From Spirochaetaceae bacterium (GTDB lineage Bacteria > Spirochaetota > Spirochaetia > Treponematales > Breznakiellaceae): a DNA stretch of 11,475 bases. The notes below the pieces were generated by a model. That model was not told where the DNA came from. It made no database searches and saw nothing but the letters and a program-made list of their open reading frames with translations. Shown one piece after another: positions 8,280-11,475 of the stretch. Numbering within the stretch: position 1 is the stretch's first letter; every line of letters begins with the position of its first letter. Position numbers and translations under genes: made by a program. The DNA lies in the NCBI GenBank assembly GCA_031279895.1, contig JAITHR010000009.1, forward strand, positions 1 through 11,475. The letters are read 5' to 3'.

Positions 8280-10994
8280 ATGATAGAACAATACCGAAGG
8301 ATTAAGCTACAGTACAAAGAAGAAGTATTGTTCTTTCATAGCGGTGATTTCTATGAGATGTTTGACGACGAGGCGGTAGAAATCTCCGCCCTGCTCCACC
8401 TCAAACTGACTAGCCGCAACGGTGTTCCCATGTGCGGCGTTCCCTATGACCGGGCGCATATATTTATCAGCCGCTTATTAAAATCAGGCAGAAAAGTGGC
8501 GATGTGCGAACAGCTTGCCAAGCCCGCCGGCGTCAAAACCATCATTCCGCGTGATGTGGTGCAGGTCATTACCCCGGGCACCGCGGTTGACGAGTATTAT
8601 CTTGACCGGGGAAGTTCCAATTACCTTGCCGCTCTCGCGTCTACGGACCGGCTTCTTTCTTTCGCCTACATAGACCTTTCGACCGGCGATTTTCACGCCA
8701 CCTCGTTTCCCATTGAAGGCGGCGCGGACCAGTTCCGCCAAGAGCTTGAGCGGCTCGCCATAAAAGAGATGATTATTCAAGAGACCGTCTTCGAGGAACT
8801 GCCGCTTGTGGCCGCGGCTATTGACGCGCATCCGAATCTGGTGGTGAACCGGTGGGCTTTGTGGCGCTTTGATCTCGACCGAAGCCGCGTGCGGCTTGAA
8901 AAACAGTTCGGAACTTCAAACCTCAAAGGCTTCGGCCTTGACGACAGGAGCCCCGAACTCCTTACCGCCGGCGCACTCTTGAATTATCTCGACATTACCG
9001 CCAAAAGCCTTATCCCCCATGTCCGGTCTATCAGAATCTATCGGGATACCGAATATCTGGGTATAGATGAATCCACCCAGCGTAACCTTGAACTCCTGCG
9101 GAATATGCGGGAAGGGGATACCCGTTTCTCTCTTATGGAAGTGCTGGATGAAACCCGCACCTCTATGGGACGCCGGCTCCTCAAACGCCGGCTCCTCCAC
9201 CCCTTGCGGAACATCGACCTTATAAACAGGCGCCTTGCCATGATAAAGCCGCTCTATCAGGATAAGAAGCGCCTCGCGCTTTTCCGCGAGCTTCTGGGAA
9301 AAGCCCCTGACCTTGAGAGGCTCAATTCCCGTCTCGCTATGGATAAGGTTCACGGCAACGACATGGCGCTTATTAAAGGCGCCTTGGGAATACTCCAAAG
9401 CCTCGAGAAACTGGGCGCTGCCTGTTCTTTCGGGTTTGAACATCCTGACGCCGCCTGTTTGGGAATCGAAGGCTTCGACCGGCTTGCGAATCTGCACAAT
9501 CTTCTTGAAAGCGCGCTCTGCGACGAGCCTTCCGTGTCGCTTCACGAAGGCAATCTCATTAAAAAGGGATATAACGCGGAACTGGACAACTTAAAGCTGC
9601 TTCAGGACGAAAGCCGCTCCGTACTGGAGCGCTACCTTGAGGAAGAGCGGAAGCGCACCAACATTCCCAATCTGAAACTGATGCATAACCAGATTATCGG
9701 GTATTTCTTCGAGGTCACCAAGACGCATCTTGCAAAGGTGCCGGGTGATTTCATAAAGCGGCGCGGCGGCGCTGCCGATAGGGAGCGTTTTACCACCGAC
9801 CGGCTTCTGACCATTGAAACGGATATAAATACCGCGGTGGAAAAGGCGCTTCAGCTTGAGCGGGAGCTTTTCTTACAGCTGCGGGAAAAGACCAAGGAGT
9901 GTATCTTTGAGCTGGGAGCCGCGGCCAAGCGGATAGCCGAGCTGGACGTGGCCCAGTCCCTCGCGCACGCCGCAATACTCCATAACTGGGTGCGGCCCCT
10001 GGTGGATGACCAAAACCGCCTTACCGTTATTGACGGGCGCCATCCGGTAGTGGAAGCCCATCTTCCCAAGGGGGAATTCATCCCTAACGACCTGTTCCTC
10101 GAAAGCGGCGGGATTTCCTTTGTTATGATAACCGGTCCCAATATGGCCGGCAAATCCACGTACCTCCGCCAGACCGCGCTTATTACGATTATGGCGCAGA
10201 TGGGGAGTTTTGTTCCGGCGCGGAAAGCGGAGATAGGCATCGCCGACCGGATATACTGTCGGGTAGGGGCGTCGGACAACCTGGCGCGGGGGGAATCGAC
10301 GTTTCTGGTGGAGATGAACGAGACCGCGTATATTCTCCATACCGCCACCGAGCGGAGCCTCGTAATCATGGACGAGGTGGGGCGGGGGACCGGAACCATA
10401 GACGGGCTTTCCATAGCCTGGGCCGTGAGCGAGGACCTTTTGAACCAGATTACGTGCAGAACGCTTTTCGCCACCCATTTCCACGAGCTTTCCCTCTTAA
10501 GCCATCCGCGTCTTGCGAACCGTTCCATGGAAGTGCTGGACGGGGAGGGGAACATCATCTTTCTGCGCAAACTGCGGGAGGGTCCCTCTGAAAAGTCCTA
10601 CGGCATTCAGGTTGCGCGCCTTGCCGGATTAAATGACCGGGTGCTCCTGCGGGCGAATACCATTATAAAAGAGCTTGAGGAGCGGGACAAATCGTTCCGC
10701 CGCATCCTGAAAACGCTAACCGTGCGGGACGCCGGGCCCGAGGGGAAATCCGAACCGGCGGCGGCACCGCGGCCTGATTGGTTTGATCCGGTTACGTTCG
10801 AGCGGTTTATCGAGGACCTTTTCAGGCTTGACCTTGAACACACCACGCCGCCGGAAGCACTCAACCTGCTTAACCGTTGGCAGGCGTTATTCAGCGGGCA
10901 AAGCCCCATACGACCCGCTGCCCGCCCGCGCCGCCGCCCTGAATCCGACACTCCCTCCCTCTTCGACCCTCCGCCGTCTCCGACGGTTCCATAA
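8280..10994 (+). CDS. mutS: DNA mismatch repair protein MutS
   Basis: Binds mismatches and small loops in DNA and, after ATP-driven clamp formation, recruits MutL. 904 aa from this ATG (E. coli 853). Visible landmarks: mismatch-reading GDFYEMF with F24 and E26; GYFFEVTK at 474-481; Walker A GPNMAGKST from 619; Walker B MDEVGRGT with D698-E699; ATHFHEL with H733. The helical C-terminal PPEALNLLNRWQALF matches the usual MutS ending. Beyond it is a Pro/Arg-rich tail of about 30 residues with SLF at 893-895, and the final residues come from a repeat (10968-10988). The start is uncertain: family members usually begin a few residues before the motif corresponding to TMIEQY, and the perfect Shine-Dalgarno lies 29 nt upstream, so an upstream in-frame start (ATC 8256, or TTG/GTG at 8229-8241) would add 8-17 residues. 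The gap after skp is 87 nt. Confidence 0.97.
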   Translation: MIEQYRRIKLQYKEEVLFFHSGDFYEMFDDEAVEISALLHLKLTSRNGVPMCGVPYDRAHIFISRLLKSGRKVAMCEQLAKPAGVKTIIPRDVVQVITPGTAVDEYYLDRGSSNYLAALASTDRLLSFAYIDLSTGDFHATSFPIEGGADQFRQELERLAIKEMIIQETVFEELPLVAAAIDAHPNLVVNRWALWRFDLDRSRVRLEKQFGTSNLKGFGLDDRSPELLTAGALLNYLDITAKSLIPHVRSIRIYRDTEYLGIDESTQRNLELLRNMREGDTRFSLMEVLDETRTSMGRRLLKRRLLHPLRNIDLINRRLAMIKPLYQDKKRLALFRELLGKAPDLERLNSRLAMDKVHGNDMALIKGALGILQSLEKLGAACSFGFEHPDAACLGIEGFDRLANLHNLLESALCDEPSVSLHEGNLIKKGYNAELDNLKLLQDESRSVLERYLEEERKRTNIPNLKLMHNQIIGYFFEVTKTHLAKVPGDFIKRRGGAADRERFTTDRLLTIETDINTAVEKALQLERELFLQLREKTKECIFELGAAAKRIAELDVAQSLAHAAILHNWVRPLVDDQNRLTVIDGRHPVVEAHLPKGEFIPNDLFLESGGISFVMITGPNMAGKSTYLRQTALITIMAQMGSFVPARKAEIGIADRIYCRVGASDNLARGESTFLVEMNETAYILHTATERSLVIMDEVGRGTGTIDGLSIAWAVSEDLLNQITCRTLFATHFHELSLLSHPRLANRSMEVLDGEGNIIFLRKLREGPSEKSYGIQVARLAGLNDRVLLRANTIIKELEERDKSFRRILKTLTVRDAGPEGKSEPAAAPRPDWFDPVTFERFIEDLFRLDLEHTTPPEALNLLNRWQALFSGQSPIRPAARPRRRPESDTPSLFDPPPSPTVP
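10968..10988 (+). repeat. Repeat copy forming the 3' end of mutS
   Basis: These 21 nt are identical to 11249-11269. They include the hairpin CCGTC-TCC-GACGG (10974-10986), which occurs in reverse complement at 114-126 and 211-223. In the mutS frame they encode the Pro-rich end (P-P-P-S-P-T-V), and the TAA stop at 10992 lies in DNA that continues to resemble the second copy (GCTTCCCGC in both). No T-run follows, so the hairpin is not a standard intrinsic terminator, though it may protect the mRNA 3' end. Confidence 0.8.
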
Positions 10995-11070
10995 GCTTCC
11001 CGCGCCGCGCCCGCCCGCCGGTCGGTCAGCTGACAGTCGTTGTTCGGAGCGCAGCCTCCGGCTGTTCCGG

Positions 11071-11105
11071 CATGGCCGCCTGTTGTTTCCGAGTAGTGCA
11101 ACACC
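11071..11105 (+). repeat. Direct repeat, right copy 1 (35 nt)
   Basis: Identical over 35 nt to 11128-11162 and spaced 57 nt from it. It starts CATGGCCGCC and ends GTGCAACACC. A GC hairpin CCCGCC-GGC-GGCGGG (11105-11119) sits between the copies. It is the inverted relative of the left-flank units at 170-204 and 254-289. Confidence 0.85.
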
Positions 11106-11127
11106 CCGCCGGCGGCGGGTGGCACAG

Positions 11128-11162
11128 CATGGCCGCCTGTTGTTTCCGAGTAGTGCAACACC
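11128..11162 (+). repeat. Direct repeat, right copy 2 (35 nt)
   Basis: Second identical 35-nt copy. Unlike the first, it continues into TGTCCGGTTAGCGAATCAG and the CTTAGGCGCGG module, the same continuation seen in the left flank on the opposite strand. Copy 1 is therefore the truncated duplicate and copy 2 the more complete unit. Confidence 0.85.
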
Positions 11163-11294
11163 GTGTCCGGTTAGCGAATCAGTGCTGCTTAGGCGCGGCT
11201 ACGCTCTCGCGCAACTTGCGACGGTTTGTGCGTTGTTGTGCGCCGCAGCCTCCGCCGTCTCCGACGGTTTCAAACCGCTTCCCGCCACGCGCCC

Positions 11295-11313
11295 CTAAGC
11301 GGTCAACGACCGC
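11295..11313 (+). repeat. CTAAGCGGTCAACGACCGC hairpin repeat, copy 1
   Basis: A 19-nt sequence repeated exactly at 11371-11389 (76 nt apart). Its last 15 nt form a perfect 6-bp stem, GCGGTC/GACCGC, with an AAC loop. Confidence 0.85.
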
Positions 11314-11370
11314 TTTGCCGCGCTTCGCGGGACGCTTACGGAACCGCCGGAGGCGGCCTGTCCCGCGCCT

Positions 11371-11389
11371 CTAAGCGGTCAACGACCGC
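11371..11389 (+). repeat. CTAAGCGGTCAACGACCGC hairpin repeat, copy 2
   Basis: Exact second copy of 11295-11313, with the same 6-bp stem and AAC loop. The repeat array ends here. The remaining bases to 11475 contain a GGGG/CCCC-flanked short inverted repeat near 11404-11417 but no gene or further repeat that I can recognise. Confidence 0.85.
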
Positions 11390-11475
11390 CGCGCTATATT
11401 TCGGGGGTGCCGGCCCCGCGTTTTACTACGGCTTTCCTCCTCCTCCCGCCGGATACTGTGTCACCCGCCGCCGAC

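Larger units (their letters stand above)
10995..11389. repeat. Right flanking repeat array (non-coding)
   Basis: No credible gene lies downstream of mutS. The region contains CAGCC-TCC-GGCTG (11052-11064), two identical 35-nt direct repeats, the CTACGCTCTCGCGC module, CCGTC-TCC-GACGG (11255-11267), GCGGTC-AAC-GACCGC twice, CCGCG-CTT-CGCGG (11318-11330) and CCGCC-GGA-GGCGG (11344-11356). The module order read rightward equals that of the left flank read leftward. Open frames across it exist but are GC-driven, and their repeated peptide motif simply mirrors the DNA repeat. Confidence 0.8.

Noticed and set aside
10974..10994. Intrinsic terminator for mutS
   Set aside because: The CCGTC-TCC-GACGG hairpin lies before the stop codon and is not followed by a T-run; the same hairpin occurs elsewhere in the flanks with no gene end.
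10783..11374. Open reading frames over the mutS 3' end and right flank, with repeated MAACCFRVVQH-type peptide
   Set aside because: The peptide repeats only mirror the 35-nt DNA repeat, composition is Arg/Pro/Cys-rich as expected from GC-rich non-coding DNA, and no ribosome-binding site or known domain is visible.
1..11475. Composite transposon or integrated element carrying the four genes
   Set aside because: No transposase or integrase is present, the genes are conserved chromosomal core genes in their usual spirochaete order, and no target-site duplication could be identified.

Overview
The window carries one four-gene cluster, all on the + strand: tamB, bamA, an ompH/skp-family gene and mutS. 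It spans 469-10994 and is bounded on both sides by repeat-rich, non-coding DNA. The proteins and their order match the spirochaete arrangement I know from Treponema pallidum (TP0325-TP0328) and Borrelia burgdorferi (BB0794-BB0797). A spirochaete, most likely a Treponema-type organism, is therefore the best guess. The rather GC-rich genes and dense intergenic repeats would suit a free-living or gut-associated treponeme better than a host-restricted pathogen, but that is inference.

Layout: 1-309 is an array of short hairpin-forming repeats. 310-468 is the leader of the cluster, with a possible extended -10 promoter, a 14-nt inverted repeat and a purine-rich run into tamB. 469-5034 is tamB (inner-membrane-anchored AsmA/TamB-type protein). 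5035-5138 is a spacer with small hairpins. 5139-7622 is bamA (five POTRA domains plus beta-barrel). 7653-8192 is an OmpH/Skp periplasmic chaperone. 8193-8279 is a leader with a perfect Shine-Dalgarno that is oddly placed for the first ATG. 8280-10994 is mutS (possibly starting further upstream). 10968-11389 is a second repeat array that begins inside the last codons of mutS. 11390-11475 shows nothing I can assign.

Together the first three genes make outer-membrane biogenesis machinery. Skp escorts unfolded outer-membrane proteins across the periplasm, BamA folds them into the membrane, and TamB is a periplasm-spanning partner implicated in outer-membrane assembly or lipid transport. MutS (mismatch recognition) is a functional outsider, but its position after skp is shared with other spirochaetes.

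I see no undescribed protein system. The most unusual material is the flanking DNA. The left and right arrays are diverged inverted copies of the same modules in the same order, each reading outward from the gene cluster. They are largely built of 13-15-nt mini-hairpins whose stems differ between copies but stay paired. One repeat copy supplies the stop codon and last residues of MutS.
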